A stretch of 6,452 nt of DNA. Origin: Treponema sp. GTDB taxonomy: Bacteria; Spirochaetota; Spirochaetia; Treponematales; Breznakiellaceae. The notes under the pieces were generated by a model. The model did not search any database and was not told the origin of the DNA. It worked only from the letters and a program-made list of their open reading frames with translations. The translations under genes and the position numbers were made by a program. The stretch is taken from positions 1 through 6,452 of the forward strand of contig JAITAI010000290.1 in NCBI GenBank assembly GCA_031284195.1, read 5' to 3'. Shown here one piece after another: positions 6,226 through 6,452 of the stretch. Each line of letters starts with the position of its first letter. The first letter of the stretch is position 1.

Positions 6226-6372
6226 AGGGCATGTGCGTTTACTGTATTAATAATAAACCACGAACCCCACGAACCAACACGAACTTGTGGTTAGAAAGGG
6301 AAGATAGGAACAACAAGTTCGTGAAGTTCGTGGGGTTCGTGGTTAAATTGCTTAAGTAAACGCCTATGCCCT
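6226..6372. repeat. 147-bp concentric palindromic element (MITE-like or dispersed hairpin)
   Basis: Two nested inverted repeats share one centre at about 6299-6300. The outer arms are 6226-6243 (agggcatgtgcgtttact) and 6355-6372, matching 16 of 18. The inner arms are 6256-6292 and 6309-6344: 19 bp perfect, a 3/2-base bulge, 11 bp perfect, one mismatch and 3 bp, around a 16-base loop. The inner arms are built of CACGAAC at 6259, 6268 and 6278, and GTTCGTG at 6317, 6326 and 6335. A/T-rich internal loops separate the inner and outer stems. No flanking target duplication is visible. No gene fits inside. It could be a non-autonomous mobile element, a REP/BIME-like repeat, or a structured transcript. 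Confidence 0.75.
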
Positions 6373-6404
6373 TCACTCCGTACTTCTTTCGCAAAAACAG
6401 AGCC

Positions 6405-6424
6405 CCGGTAATTCCCTAAGGGAA
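6405..6424. repeat. Lone copy of the 42-bp repeat end
   Basis: CCGGTAATTCCCTAAGG at 6405-6421 matches 5756-5772 at every base. Here it continues as GAA, which completes a perfect TTCCCT-A-AGGGAA inverted repeat (6412-6424). In the other copy the palindrome is shorter. The shared segment may be the functional end of a dispersed repeat family, with the rest of the unit absent at this site. Confidence 0.7.
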
Positions 6425-6452
6425 AAAGCGGATGGGAGACCCCTTTTTTGAG

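Noticed and set aside
5793..6359. 188-residue rightward open frame
   Set aside because: It has no ribosome site, a Leu/Phe/Gly-rich translation typical of antisense to Glu-rich coding, and it runs through the 22-bp array and one arm after another of the palindrome.
6423..6448. Intrinsic terminator at the right edge (AAAAAG ... GGG-aga-CCC-CTTTTTT)
   Set aside because: The G/C part of the stem is only three pairs, the left side has five unpaired bases, and no gene is seen ending there.

Overview
The window looks chromosomal and most likely comes from a spirochaete of the Treponema / termite-gut treponeme type. The reasons are: a membrane-anchored TraB-family protein, a periplasmic TPR protein, a lipoprotein with a relaxed lipobox, moderate GC in the main genes, and an intergenic region full of short repeats. 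This assignment rests on protein style and memory, not on a search.

Layout. A leftward cluster runs from about 3700 down to 26. It holds a TPR-repeat protein with a signal anchor (3706/3691 to 2144), a TraB-family membrane protein (2113 to 923), a short reading frame broken by one in-frame TGA (900 to 685), and a small lipoprotein (688 to 26) whose ATG overlaps the stop of the broken frame as ATGA. The first two genes are only 30 bases apart and all four face the same way, so one operon is plausible. The stretch below about 900 is visibly richer in A+T than the two larger genes, so its history may differ.

A divergent intergenic region (about 3692 to 3778) carries back-to-back promoter candidates. 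The rightward one serves a 602-residue membrane-anchored, probably periplasmic protein that I do not recognise (3779 to 5587). Its start has no Shine-Dalgarno and lies about 7 bases from the predicted transcript start.

From 5588 to the end there is no clear intact gene. This 865-base stretch contains: a 42-bp tandem repeat with a lone matching copy 650 bases away; a 22-bp tandem repeat of four units; a 147-bp concentric palindrome built from CACGAAC / GTTCGTG heptamers; and leftward coding remnants. The remnants are a 37-codon frame with a strong ribosome site and a Glu/Gln/Pro-rich frame running into the 42-bp repeats. They could be the two ends of one decayed gene interrupted by the 22-bp array.

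Working together: the TPR, TraB-like, lipoprotein and 602-residue products all appear to be membrane or envelope proteins, so an envelope-associated function is a reasonable but unproven reading. The repeat-rich right end looks like accessory, unstable DNA. It is the least explained part of the window.
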